The notes under the pieces: model-generated | What the model was told of the DNA's origin: nothing | The model's database searches: none | Seen by the model: only the letters and a program-made list of their open reading frames with translations | DNA from: Odoribacter sp. | GTDB taxonomy: Bacteria > Bacteroidota > Bacteroidia > Bacteroidales > Prolixibacteraceae | Assembly: GCA_013824715.1 (NCBI GenBank) | Contig: PNOH01000003.1 | Span: 62,001 to 126,000 of the forward strand | Length of the DNA stretch: 64,000 bases | Direction of reading: 5' to 3' | Position numbers and translations under genes: made by a program | In this document: in pieces, positions 42,075 to 50,016 of the stretch | Layout: each line of letters starts with the position of its first letter | How positions within the stretch are numbered: the first letter of the stretch is position 1

Positions 42075-44375
42075 TTACCAAACCACTTTTTTACTCTCCA
42101 TTCCTGATACTGATTCGGTTCTAACGATATAAACACCCCGAACAGGTAAAGAAAACTGGATTGAGTTATTTGCTGTTTTACCATATCTTAGTAACTTTCC
42201 ATTTATATCAAATAATTGAATATTAATCACTTCTGGCAGATTTCGAATATTCAGAATTCCGTCTTTTACGGTGTACAGAAATGAGGCTTCCTTTATCGTC
42301 TGGATATCAGTTGTTTTACCATCGGTATCAACAATGATATTATCAATCTCCCATTTCTCTATTCGGTTTGTGTTCTCCCCATTTGCATTGAAACGTAAAA
42401 AGAATGATTTACCTGCAACTTGGGTGCTAATATCATGTAGGTATGTTTTATTTGGTAATGTGCCATTTTGGTTGGAATAGCTTGCAATAGCTTTCCAAGT
42501 TACTAAATCGGTTGAGTATTCAACAAATAATCTCTCTGTGCCTAATGGTGAAATTACACCAGCATAAGCTTCAAAGTACATGTCATATCTAAGGATTACT
42601 TTTGAAGCTTTTTCTGCATTAATTTGATATGTGAAAAATGGATGGACATAAGCTGAAGTCAAATTAGTTTTCCAGCTAAATACAGCTTTTTTATTCTCAA
42701 TTGTCCATTTAATCAAAGTCATTACCCACGGATATTCAGTAATGTTATTAAGTTGGTGTGATTTATATATCACCAAACTTTGTTCGAAATCTGACCAATT
42801 ATTAAAAGACTCACTAATGGGCAAGATTATGGTAGGAACCTGGTATTCATAGGCACCAATATCAATTACTCCATATAATACTCTAGGTTTACCGTCAAGA
42901 TCAGTAGCTGATAATATGCCAGCTTCTAATTTTCCTCTATACCCATAATTAATAAATGGTGATCCCTCTTTCAATCTCCAGTTCGCTGACAGCAATTCAG
43001 CTTTTTGAGTATCTGAAGTCGCTATTCCAATAAATCCTGTTGGTTTTATGTAAATATCATTAATACCCACGACAAGCTTTCTACCATCGATACTATTTTG
43101 AAGCTGTGATGTCGAAATTAACGCACAAAATATTTCCTCACGAGAAGAATTAATACCATCGCAATTAATTGTTGCACAATTTGTTATAATACCATTGGTA
43201 GCTGATATACCAAAACTAGAACAATTACTTACTGTACAATTTGTCACAGTTCTACCTGGTGAAATTGACACAATACCCCCACCAGAGCCATTTGTTATAA
43301 TGCAATTTGACACAGGAGAATTAGCATAAATGCTGCCTCCACTGGAAAATATTGTTTCGCAATTATTTAGCATGCAGTTTTGTATAGGATATTGCACTAA
43401 AGAATATATCCCTCCCCCCATATTTTTTGCAATACAATTATTTACAGTGCAATTAAAAATAAGCCAGCCAGCAACTGAATTAAATATACCACCTCCATTA
43501 TTTGATGCAGAACAGTTGCTTATAATATTATTTGACAAATAATAAGCTTTAAATGAGGCTCTGGTAAATAAACCACCACCATCTTTTAATGAGGAACAAT
43601 TACTTATAGAGCAATCAGTAATATAGCCTCCATATAAATCTAAAAATATTCCTCCACCGTCTCTTTGTGAATAACAATTTCTAACAGAACTATACTCCAA
43701 ATTTACAGTATTAGCTAGTCCACCACCACCTGATAAAGCATAACAATTAGTTATAATGCAGTTTGATACGGTACAATTTTCAACAGCAGAGTATATTCCA
43801 CCACCATAAGAATCAGGTGATGAAGCATTCCCATTTGCATTACCCCCACTCACACTAAATCCATTTAACGAACAAGCGTTCATTGTAACAACATGATAAA
43901 CATTAGCTTCATTTCCTTTAACAATCCAATTCCATGTTTTAGCATTACTATCTACGGTTTTAGACCAGATATCTGCAACGCCATCAATATCACCACTTAA
44001 TAAAGTTTCATTTGAAAATTCAAAAGAGTTAGTAATCCCATTTTTATCCAAATCAGATAATGTTCTCTGGTAAGTTGCTGTTTCATTTCCTGCAAAACCT
44101 CCATAAAGGTTCACACCTAACTTTAATTGAAAAGTTCGTGAACGAGAATCACGTGCAATTAATTCTGTTGTAGGGTAATAAGTTCCTTTCGCAACCCAAA
44201 CTTCATCCCCTGTGGCAGCTTTATCAATCATGGTTTGAATGTTTCCTGCTGCTTTTGACCAGGAAGTGCCATCACCAGTACCGTTTTGGGTAACGTAGTA
44301 AATGGTTTTGGCAGAAAGTGTTGTTGTAATGGAGATAAATATAATAAAAAAATAAAATGTCAGGGAATTTTTCAT
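42075..44375 (-). CDS. Secreted right-handed beta-helix protein with T9SS C-terminal sorting domain
   Basis: 766 residues. Signal peptide (MKNSLTFYFFIIFISITTTL, cut near SAKT), then IYYVTQNGTGDGTSWSKAA and DEVWVAKGTYYPT, the usual start of Pmp/choice-of-anchor-Q beta-helices. Residues ~165-410 are a parallel beta-helix in which NC, NCxI and GGGI words recur about every 20 residues, suggesting stacked Asn and Cys ladders. Residues ~540-670 form a jelly-roll module. The last ~80 residues, with LFDINGKLLRYGK and GVYIVRTES, are a type A T9SS sorting domain. It should be exported by the type IX machinery whose genes lie at 51-64 kb. Ligand unknown; adhesin or polysaccharide binding are possible. 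Confidence 0.85.
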   Translation of the reverse strand: MKNSLTFYFFIIFISITTTLSAKTIYYVTQNGTGDGTSWSKAAGNIQTMIDKAATGDEVWVAKGTYYPTTELIARDSRSRTFQLKLGVNLYGGFAGNETATYQRTLSDLDKNGITNSFEFSNETLLSGDIDGVADIWSKTVDSNAKTWNWIVKGNEANVYHVVTMNACSLNGFSVSGGNANGNASSPDSYGGGIYSAVENCTVSNCIITNCYALSGGGGLANTVNLEYSSVRNCYSQRDGGGIFLDLYGGYITDCSISNCSSLKDGGGLFTRASFKAYYLSNNIISNCSASNNGGGIFNSVAGWLIFNCTVNNCIAKNMGGGIYSLVQYPIQNCMLNNCETIFSSGGSIYANSPVSNCIITNGSGGGIVSISPGRTVTNCTVSNCSSFGISATNGIITNCATINCDGINSSREEIFCALISTSQLQNSIDGRKLVVGINDIYIKPTGFIGIATSDTQKAELLSANWRLKEGSPFINYGYRGKLEAGILSATDLDGKPRVLYGVIDIGAYEYQVPTIILPISESFNNWSDFEQSLVIYKSHQLNNITEYPWVMTLIKWTIENKKAVFSWKTNLTSAYVHPFFTYQINAEKASKVILRYDMYFEAYAGVISPLGTERLFVEYSTDLVTWKAIASYSNQNGTLPNKTYLHDISTQVAGKSFFLRFNANGENTNRIEKWEIDNIIVDTDGKTTDIQTIKEASFLYTVKDGILNIRNLPEVINIQLFDINGKLLRYGKTANNSIQFSLPVRGVYIVRTESVSGMESKKVVW

Positions 44376-44393
44376 AACTGTAGAATTAAAAGT

Positions 44394-44735
44394 TCATCCA
44401 TTAAATGAAACAGATTCTATCTCAAAATGTAAGGAATTATCATCATCCATTCTGAGATATCCAAATGCAAATGAAGTTTTAACAAAAACATTAGTAAAAT
44501 CCTCTAGCCCAATTTTTTCAAACAACTCATATTGTGCTTCAAAGTTGATTTTAACTTTTTCCTTATTGTACAGACTCGAAATTGAAACTTTATCTGGGTA
44601 AGCTTTAAATAAAATCTTATTACATTTTACAGTAATCACAATTCTTGTTTTAACTTTTATCGGATTGGCTAACAAGTAATCTTCAAATCCAGAAATGCAA
44701 GTCTGCTCAATTTTGTCAACATCAATGGTATTCAT
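44394..44735 (-). CDS. Hypothetical protein
   Basis: 113 residues from the ATG at 44735 (MNTIDVDKIEQTC). The frame extends to 44768 without a better start. Mixed alpha/beta, no signal peptide or membrane segment, one Cys pair unlikely. It is 18 bp upstream of the beta-helix gene on the same strand. No family recognised; a role tied to the beta-helix protein would be a guess from position only. Confidence 0.5.
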   Translation of the reverse strand: MNTIDVDKIEQTCISGFEDYLLANPIKVKTRIVITVKCNKILFKAYPDKVSISSLYNKEKVKINFEAQYELFEKIGLEDFTNVFVKTSFAFGYLRMDDDNSLHFEIESVSFNG

Positions 44736-44814
44736 TTTTATAAGTTTTACTTCCTCCCCGCTCCCCAAGTTCAGGTTTAGACATAAAAAAAGCGTGAGAA
44801 CTGTTAACTAATCA

Positions 44815-44939
44815 CTGACTTGAGGGTCTCGACACCCCACACCAAATGATAAGCAACAGCCCCACGCCTATGATTATAGACTTGGGGCGTTTGTTGCTAT
44901 CATCCCTGGTGTTGTGAAATTGTCGAGATTTCAAGTCAG
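44815..44939. repeat. 125-bp imperfect palindrome
   Basis: The outer 9 bp pair perfectly (CTGACTTGA / TCAAGTCAG). Inner blocks TCTCGACA, CACACCA-like, TGATA-GCAACA and the CGCC/GGCG apex pair with bulges. A 61-codon minus-strand frame (44812-44997) covers it but its sequence is explained by the palindrome, so I do not call it a gene. It could be a MITE, a structured RNA or a recombination site. Confidence 0.75.
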
Positions 44940-45037
44940 GATGATATTTTAAAACGCTTTCTATCAATAAAATAAAAAGACCTACGCCAATAGGCATAAA
45001 TCAGACTAAAAGTACATATAAAAATTATAACAAAGTA

Positions 45038-45069
45038 GGATTCCATCTCTTTTTATAAAGATGAAATCC
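45038..45069. repeat. GGATTCCATCT hairpin, copy 2
   Basis: GGATTCCATCTCTTT and AAAGATGAAATCC pair around TTATA. It lies 28 bp downstream of the GH9 remnant stop, in the place where copy 3 lies behind the intact GH9 gene. Confidence 0.75.
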
Positions 45070-45096
45070 TTTAAGCAAAATGGAATTGTTGATTTT

Positions 45097-45250
45097 TTAT
45101 TTCAGCACGTCTTTGGCAGCCAGAACCAGAAACATAAAATTAGTTGACCCGCCACCTAAAACATATTCCGTTTGCTGCCAGAAATAAGGCCATTCTTTTA
45201 ACTCCGGAAAATCGGGACGGATAATTCCAGTTTCTGAAACCGAACCTCCG
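45097..45250 (-). pseudogene. 3' remnant of a second GH9 gene (last 50 codons)
   Basis: Aligned by eye with 46119-46272, the DNA differs at about 25 of 154 positions, but the encoded 50 residues differ at only 3 (Gly to Glu, Ala to Ser, Glu to Asp). Most changes are synonymous, so the lost gene was under selection when it diverged. The frame still ends in its own stop (TAA; the intact gene has TAG). The homology stops abruptly at 45250, followed by a T run. No start or RBS remains. The rest of the gene has been replaced by the DUF6169-like module. Confidence 0.88.
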
Positions 45251-45297
45251 TTTTTTTAAGAAATGGTATCTATAACTAAAATACACTCTCTTGAAAA

Positions 45298-45768
45298 CTA
45301 CACCTTATCCTTAAAATCTTCAAATTCAGCAGTTAGCGTTTCTAATTCACTCCGGTTCTTTTCGGTAGTGATCAGAGAAATATAATGATCGCCAATTGAA
45401 TCATCTTTAATGATGATAACTTCCCGGATTATCGACTCATTATGAATTGTATCGTACAAGGTACAAAATAGCTCGTGCCGGTATTTTTGAGGTGTGCTGT
45501 TTCTTGATTTCCTCATCGTAATTTCAGTGGTATCGCAATAATAGTACAGGATAACATCAAAAGTATTGACATAATCGCACACGTATTGAGCCAGATACTT
45601 CAAGAATACCGGACTGTTTTGTTTCACAGCCTCAACCTGGACCAATGAGAGATTGATTATTGGCAGATTAACATTTACAGGTATGGCAGCCTTATTAAAG
45701 GCTGAAAATTCAACCAGATATTTATTTCCTTCCTTGGTTTCATGTGAAAGTGTATGCTCTAATTGCAT
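45298..45768 (-). CDS. DUF6169-like protein, possible toxin of a two-gene module
   Basis: 156 residues. N-terminal strands (KEGNKYLVEFSAF) lead to a central part with VILYYYCDTTEITMRKSRN, then ELFCTLYDTI and HYISLITTEKNRSELETL. This pattern (YxCD...R.R then a hydrophobic strand and a C-terminal helix) recalls the Bacteroidota DUF6169 family; the match is from memory and not certain. It follows a 44-residue ORF by 17 bp. Small-plus-medium gene pairs of this kind often are toxin-antitoxin systems, but no toxin activity is known for this family. Confidence 0.65.
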   Translation of the reverse strand: MQLEHTLSHETKEGNKYLVEFSAFNKAAIPVNVNLPIINLSLVQVEAVKQNSPVFLKYLAQYVCDYVNTFDVILYYYCDTTEITMRKSRNSTPQKYRHELFCTLYDTIHNESIIREVIIIKDDSIGDHYISLITTEKNRSELETLTAEFEDFKDKV

Positions 45769-45785
45769 GTCAAGAGTGAAGTAGA

Positions 45786-45920
45786 TTATTTCTTCTTGAA
45801 AAAATCGTCTTTTTTTGAAACAAGCCGCTTCTTGTTTTCTTCCTTTTCAGCCTGAAGTTTTCGCACCAGATTCAATAACTGGGGAGAAGGCTTTTCGATA
45901 TGGACAGTTTTTAAAAGCAT
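45786..45920 (-). CDS. 44-residue ORF upstream of the DUF6169-like gene
   Basis: MLLKTVHIEKPSPQLLNLV followed by RKLQAEKEENKKRLVSKKDD and a Phe/Lys end. A short strand (KTVHIEKP) leads into one long charged helix, as in small strand-helix antitoxins. A TATGTTTG promoter box lies 19 bp upstream. The gap to the next gene is 17 bp, so the two are one transcript. Short length keeps the confidence moderate. Confidence 0.55.
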   Translation of the reverse strand: MLLKTVHIEKPSPQLLNLVRKLQAEKEENKKRLVSKKDDFFKKK

Positions 45921-45939
45921 GGTATTTATTTGTATAATG

Positions 45940-45947
45940 CAAACATA
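45940..45947 (-). promoter_or_regulatory. -7 box of the 44-residue ORF / DUF6169-like pair
   Basis: TATGTTTG (minus strand) matches TAnnTTTG, 19 bp upstream of the ATG at 45920. No -33 TTG at standard spacing. Confidence 0.45.
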
Positions 45948-46022
45948 CATACAAATTCAATCAGATGTTTCATTCATTCATCAAAGCGATGAAAAATTTT
46001 GATTTTGGTAAAATGCAAGAGG

Positions 46023-46048
46023 TCGTCTCTTTAAAAGAGATGGAATCC
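46023..46048. repeat. GGATTCCATCT hairpin, copy 3
   Basis: TCTCTTT / AAAGAGA core followed by TGGAATCC; the left arm has decayed. It lies 70 bp downstream of the intact GH9 gene. Confidence 0.6.
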
Positions 46049-46073
46049 TTTCAGGAACAGACCGAATCGCTTC

Positions 46074-46117
46074 AATCAACTGATCCGATGATCTTCAAGT
46101 CATCGGATCAGTTGATT
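46074..46117 (-). terminator. Perfect 18-bp hairpin at the GH9 stop
   Basis: Arms 46074-46091 and 46100-46117 are exact complements with an 8-nt loop, ending 1 bp before the stop codon. Strong structure but weak T run, so termination or mRNA 3' protection. Confidence 0.75.
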
Positions 46118-46118
46118 T

Positions 46119-48602
46119 CTATTTCAACACCTCTTTGGCTGCCAACACCAGAAACATAAAATTGGTTGCACCGCCACCCAGAACGTATTCGGTTTGTTGC
46201 CAGAAGTAGGGCCATTCTTTCAACTCAGGAAAGTCGGGTCGAATAATTCCGGTTCCTGAAACTGAACCACCGGGGATAAATGAACGGTCGGCACGGTTTA
46301 CTCCATAAGCCTGAAGAACTGAACGAGATCCAACTCCTGAAACAAATGACGAAGTGTTTTCGCCAGGGTGGTTGCCCAACACAAAATTCAGAGCATTCAA
46401 CATGCAGGTGGAATCAAAAATTTCCGGAAATCCTTTCAGAAGAAAATATTGGGAAACTCCAAAATTCTGGATGTTCCAGCCATCGCCCCAGATATGAGGC
46501 CGATAAGGCACGCCAAACGGATTTTCCTTCTGCAATTTGTCAACTTCAGCTTTATAGTTTTTGGCCGCTTCATTCACTATTTCTGTCAACTTCGAATCGT
46601 TTATCCTTTTTAAGACCCTTCCTAAATATCCAATTACCTCATTCCGTTTCAGTACTTCAGGATTGGTGTATTTCAGAATATCAGCCTGATAGTTCACATT
46701 TCCTGTGGTGATCAGCAACTCGACGGCAGCTTTTATTTTTGCACCAGCCAACCGTTGATTTTTGTCGGCATCCACTCTGGCATACAGAGCTTCGGCAACG
46801 TTAACTGACTGAGTGGCCAGCGTATCATTAAATCCCTTCAATACCCGCGCTCCGGTGGCCAATGCTTTGCAAACGTCCAGTTCACGCCCCGGATTTTCTT
46901 CGGTAAAAACCAAACGGTCGTCCAAAATACCTGATTCGTGTGCTGAAACCTCATCTTTTTTCAAGGATGGGTCGTATTTTCGGTTATCAGTCATAGTGGC
47001 CGCATCGCCCAAATGAACGTACTGACGTAAACTGTTTTCGATGATTCCACGGTACAATCTTCCAAGACTTTGATACCCGGCCAAAATGGTAATCGTTCCA
47101 TGCTCAATTTGCTGAAGCAGGTCATTTTTCCCATCGGGACGATGAATTTCTACCAAATTCTGGTTTTGATCTACCGTTGTTTGATCAATTTCAGGTTTAA
47201 ACAATTCGTAAGCCTGCGATAAAATCCAGACTTCGCCCGACTGTGATTCCACGCGCAAGTCGTAATCGCCGGCATCGTGCCAGCCACCACGGTTTAGTCC
47301 CGGAACCTGATCCAAAGGCCTGAATTTAGTCAGCGTTGAAGGTCCCTGAACATATCCGTCGAAATGGTTGGTATCAACCGGGGCCATCAGCGCATCGTCC
47401 ATGTGGCAGAGGCCATGCCAGACGCGGTATCCTTCATTAATGCGCATGTGGCACATTTGCACCGGAAGAAAATATTCGATGGTTGGTTGCCAAACATGAC
47501 GGTCATAAATTGTGGAACTTATGCGAAAAGGTTCAGTTACATTTTCGCTATATCTCACCTGGTATATTCCAGGCGTTTTTATATCCGAAAAATCAAACTG
47601 AAAATAATTGAACCGCAGGAATTTTCCCCATTTCTTAGGTTCTATGCTGCGGATTTCATTCAAACCTCCATCTTCCGAAATACGGAACAGGCTTGCGTTT
47701 TCAATTTTAGGATCATTTTTGTCCACCTCGATGACCGCAATTTTCTGCTGATCGGGATGGTAACCGATCTGACTGACATGAACCACTGGTTTCGAAAGGA
47801 AATCAGGCAACACATTGCAATCTACAACCCATTCAATAGCGCCGACATTTTTACCGGGAGTAACCAGCGAACGAACCACGAACCATCCGTTATTGTGATA
47901 AAATCGTCCATCCATTAACTGTAATGGCTGACCTTTGCTTTCTATGATCATGGTTTGGGCAGCAGTTTCAGGAGCAATAGTTAGCTTTTTGCCACTTGCC
48001 ATCGGGAAAGCCTGCCAATTTCCATCCGCATCTTTTTCCATCGGGCCGTTGGCCTGAGTGGGGAAAATACCTGATTGTTGATCCAAATACCAGCTTTTGC
48101 CAAACAGCAAGCCTGGAAATAATTCGAAGTTGAAGCCGACTTTCTTTTCCCAATCTGCCGGAAGGGGTTTATCCAGGTCAACCAGAATGCGGAATTTATT
48201 CCCTTCGCCAATCACCCGAACATGATAAGTGAAATACAAATCGGGATATTCAACCGGATTAAAACCTTTTCGGTTGATGCTCGAATCGGGATACGTACAT
48301 TTTACACTGATTTCATTTTTAGAGCGGTCCACGGAACGCATGCCAACTTTAGGGATTGGCTGCCATTGCCCCGGTGTAGGCTCCAGTCGCAAGTCTCCAT
48401 TGGTTGCTACACGAATTCCGTTCTGGATAATTCCAACAGCTCCCTGGTGGCCTTCAGGATAAATATCGAAAAAGACCATCACATTCAGTCCTGGTTTTTC
48501 GAAATACTCGTTTTCATTGATTTTGAGAGTCTGGGCATTCAGGTGAAAACCGGAAAAGAGGAATAGGGATAGGGTAATAAAATAGAAAAATTGGTTCTTC
48601 AT
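46119..48602 (-). CDS. Glycoside hydrolase family 9 (cellulase-type), secreted
   Basis: 827 residues. Signal peptide (MKNQFFYFITLSLFLFSGFH). An N-terminal domain of ~270 residues (beta-rich, not recognised) precedes a CelD_N-type Ig domain (~280-375: VVHVSQIGYHPDQQKIAVI) and the (alpha/alpha)6 GH9 barrel (~380-827). Catalytic region GGWHDAGDYD (~438-447) carries the base Asp; LGNHPGENTSSFVSGVGSRS replaces the usual His/Arg motif; the acid Glu is likely in QQTEYVLGG. It would cut beta-1,4-glucan or related polymers. No T9SS tail, so the enzyme may be periplasmic. A 50-codon remnant of a sister gene lies 0.9 kb away. Confidence 0.9.
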   Translation of the reverse strand: MKNQFFYFITLSLFLFSGFHLNAQTLKINENEYFEKPGLNVMVFFDIYPEGHQGAVGIIQNGIRVATNGDLRLEPTPGQWQPIPKVGMRSVDRSKNEISVKCTYPDSSINRKGFNPVEYPDLYFTYHVRVIGEGNKFRILVDLDKPLPADWEKKVGFNFELFPGLLFGKSWYLDQQSGIFPTQANGPMEKDADGNWQAFPMASGKKLTIAPETAAQTMIIESKGQPLQLMDGRFYHNNGWFVVRSLVTPGKNVGAIEWVVDCNVLPDFLSKPVVHVSQIGYHPDQQKIAVIEVDKNDPKIENASLFRISEDGGLNEIRSIEPKKWGKFLRFNYFQFDFSDIKTPGIYQVRYSENVTEPFRISSTIYDRHVWQPTIEYFLPVQMCHMRINEGYRVWHGLCHMDDALMAPVDTNHFDGYVQGPSTLTKFRPLDQVPGLNRGGWHDAGDYDLRVESQSGEVWILSQAYELFKPEIDQTTVDQNQNLVEIHRPDGKNDLLQQIEHGTITILAGYQSLGRLYRGIIENSLRQYVHLGDAATMTDNRKYDPSLKKDEVSAHESGILDDRLVFTEENPGRELDVCKALATGARVLKGFNDTLATQSVNVAEALYARVDADKNQRLAGAKIKAAVELLITTGNVNYQADILKYTNPEVLKRNEVIGYLGRVLKRINDSKLTEIVNEAAKNYKAEVDKLQKENPFGVPYRPHIWGDGWNIQNFGVSQYFLLKGFPEIFDSTCMLNALNFVLGNHPGENTSSFVSGVGSRSVLQAYGVNRADRSFIPGGSVSGTGIIRPDFPELKEWPYFWQQTEYVLGGGATNFMFLVLAAKEVLK

Positions 48603-48666
48603 TGTTCTTTAGGTTTAGGATGCAGGTTTAAAAATCCTTATTGTAAGATTTACATACAAGAAAGTC

Positions 48667-48695
48667 TAAAGATACTGAAATAGTTTATTTGCCAA
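48667..48695 (-). promoter_or_regulatory. Promoter of the GH9 gene
   Basis: TTG (48695-48693), 18-bp spacer, TATCTTTA (48674-48667), one mismatch from the -7 consensus. Leader ~60 nt. Confidence 0.55.
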
Positions 48696-48749
48696 TTCTG
48701 ATCCTTCCAGATTTCTTATACCGAAAAAATGAATTGGAAAGAGAGGACA

Positions 48750-48781
48750 ACAGATCGGATGACCCGAGTCATCCGATCTGT
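48750..48781. repeat. 14-bp perfect hairpin upstream of the GH9 promoter
   Basis: ACAGATCGGATGAC and its complement with a CCGA loop. The word ATCGGATGA resembles the ATCCGATGA in the hairpin behind the GH9 gene. It may be part of the neighbour's termination region. Confidence 0.65.
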
Positions 48782-48797
48782 ACCTATTGGCACAAGG

Positions 48798-48836
48798 AAA
48801 GGCGGAAGTAACAATTGAATGTCAACTTCCGCCTTT
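48798..48836 (-). terminator. Terminator of coiled-coil lipoprotein copy 2
   Basis: AAAGGCGGAAGT / ACTTCCGCCTTT stem with a 15-nt loop, 27 bp after the stop. Nearly the same hairpin, loop included, occurs at 49919-49960. Confidence 0.8.
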
Positions 48837-48862
48837 ATATATATATTTAATGAATGGTGGCG

Positions 48863-49729
48863 TTATTCAACCACAATCAGCAGGTATTTCGAGGCTTTCC
48901 AGAATTCTTGCGGGTTGTCGATCAACAGGCTTTCAACGGTTTTTACTCCGGTAAAATGATACGAACCATCAGGATGATAGGATACCAGTTTGGCTTTTTT
49001 TACATTCAATGGCAAGGAAGTAAACTCACGGATATCAATTTTTGTGAAGAAGTCACGGTTAAAATCTTTCTTCATTTTTATGGTTTTGCCCATTCCCAAA
49101 ACGCCGCCTTCTTTTTCAATCACATTCTTTTCGGTCAGTTCTTTCTTGGCTCCGAAACCATAAAATGCAGTGTTAATTGCAATGGTTTGCTCATCAATAG
49201 TTTGTGTTTTTGCCTTGATAGTAGCTTCGCTTTCGGCAGTAATGGTTTCAATTTTTTGGTTTAATCCGGTAACATTGACATGCAAATTTTCAAGTTCTGT
49301 GTTTAAACGTGCAAGTTCAGCGTCTTTTTCAGCCATTTGCTTAGTCTGTAACTCAATCATAGTTTGGAGTTCCTTAATCTTCAAATTCGAACTGTTCAGT
49401 TTTCCCTGCAACGATTTCATCAAATCTTTGTTTTTCTGAAGCAACGCGTTGATTTGCCTGATGTCTTCGATGATGCGTTTTTTAGCTTCAGCTTTCAACT
49501 CAGTTCCAGGTGCTGTTTGAACGGAAACTAACTTTTGGATAGTTTTAACTGAATCCATATTCAATTGAATTTCATTCATTGCGCCAATAAATTCCAGTAT
49601 GGAATTATCTTTTTGTACACCTAAAGCTGCAATGCTATCTTGTTTAAACTGCATGCGTGCAATTTCTTTTTTGTGCTGTCCGCAGGAAACCAACACCATA
49701 ACTGATAAAATAAACAATAACTTTTTCAT
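48863..49729 (-). CDS. Coiled-coil lipoprotein, copy 2 (paralogue of 10020-10886)
   Basis: 288 residues, the same length as the copy at 10020. Lipoprotein signal MKKLLFILSVMVLVSC (Cys16), long coiled coil (~25-170) and a conserved C-terminal part (KEGGVLGMGKTIKMKKDFNR; FWKASKYLLIVVE). The two copies agree at most positions in the signal and C-terminal part and differ more in the coiled coil. A role in the cell envelope or as a Cbp1-like adhesin is possible but not shown. Promoter box TATCTTTA lies ~105 bp upstream. It stands between two copies of one terminator. Confidence 0.78.
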   Translation of the reverse strand: MKKLLFILSVMVLVSCGQHKKEIARMQFKQDSIAALGVQKDNSILEFIGAMNEIQLNMDSVKTIQKLVSVQTAPGTELKAEAKKRIIEDIRQINALLQKNKDLMKSLQGKLNSSNLKIKELQTMIELQTKQMAEKDAELARLNTELENLHVNVTGLNQKIETITAESEATIKAKTQTIDEQTIAINTAFYGFGAKKELTEKNVIEKEGGVLGMGKTIKMKKDFNRDFFTKIDIREFTSLPLNVKKAKLVSYHPDGSYHFTGVKTVESLLIDNPQEFWKASKYLLIVVE

Positions 49730-49834
49730 TTGATGTAAATTTAAATGATTAAAAATATTCAGGGTAAAGTTTCAAGTTAAGGTTCTTCTGAATCCGAACT
49801 TCTGGATTGCTGCAGAATTGAATCTTTTAAGGTA

Positions 49835-49842
49835 TAAAGATA
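49835..49842 (-). promoter_or_regulatory. Possible -7 box of lipoprotein copy 2
   Basis: TATCTTTA on the minus strand, one base from TAnnTTTG; it corresponds in position to the TATCTTTG before copy 1. No gene is seen in 49730-50016. Confidence 0.4.
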
Positions 49843-49918
49843 GGAACAGGCTGAATTACAAAAGTTACAAGACTTTGGGAAAAATTTACAAGATTCACAC
49901 ATTGCCACGATATTGCAC

Positions 49919-49960
49919 GAAAAGGCGGAAGCAACAATGAATGCTGACTTCCGCCTTTTC
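49919..49960 (-). terminator. Terminator of the tocopherol-cyclase-like gene
   Basis: GAAAAGGCGGAAG / CTTCCGCCTTTTC stem (49919-49931, 49948-49960), 57 bp after the stop. Same stem and similar loop as at 48798. Confidence 0.8.
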
Positions 49961-50016
49961 GTATGATTTGTATTCTTTTTTTACGACGAATAAAAAGCAA
50001 ACATATTTTTTGGCTT

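Noticed and set aside
44815-44939. Integron attC site
   Set aside because: The stem base lacks RYYYAAC and GTTRRRY words, and no integrase or cassette array is present.
44812-44997. 61-codon minus-strand ORF over the 125-bp palindrome, with two similar hydrophobic words (IGVGLFILLI, IGVGLLLII)
   Set aside because: The sequence is determined by the palindrome and its flanks; no RBS or conservation sign is visible. Kept as a repeat rather than a gene.
45965-46159. 64-codon plus-strand ORF
   Set aside because: It crosses the hairpin copy 3, the GH9 terminator and the antisense end of the GH9 gene, so its frame is accidental.
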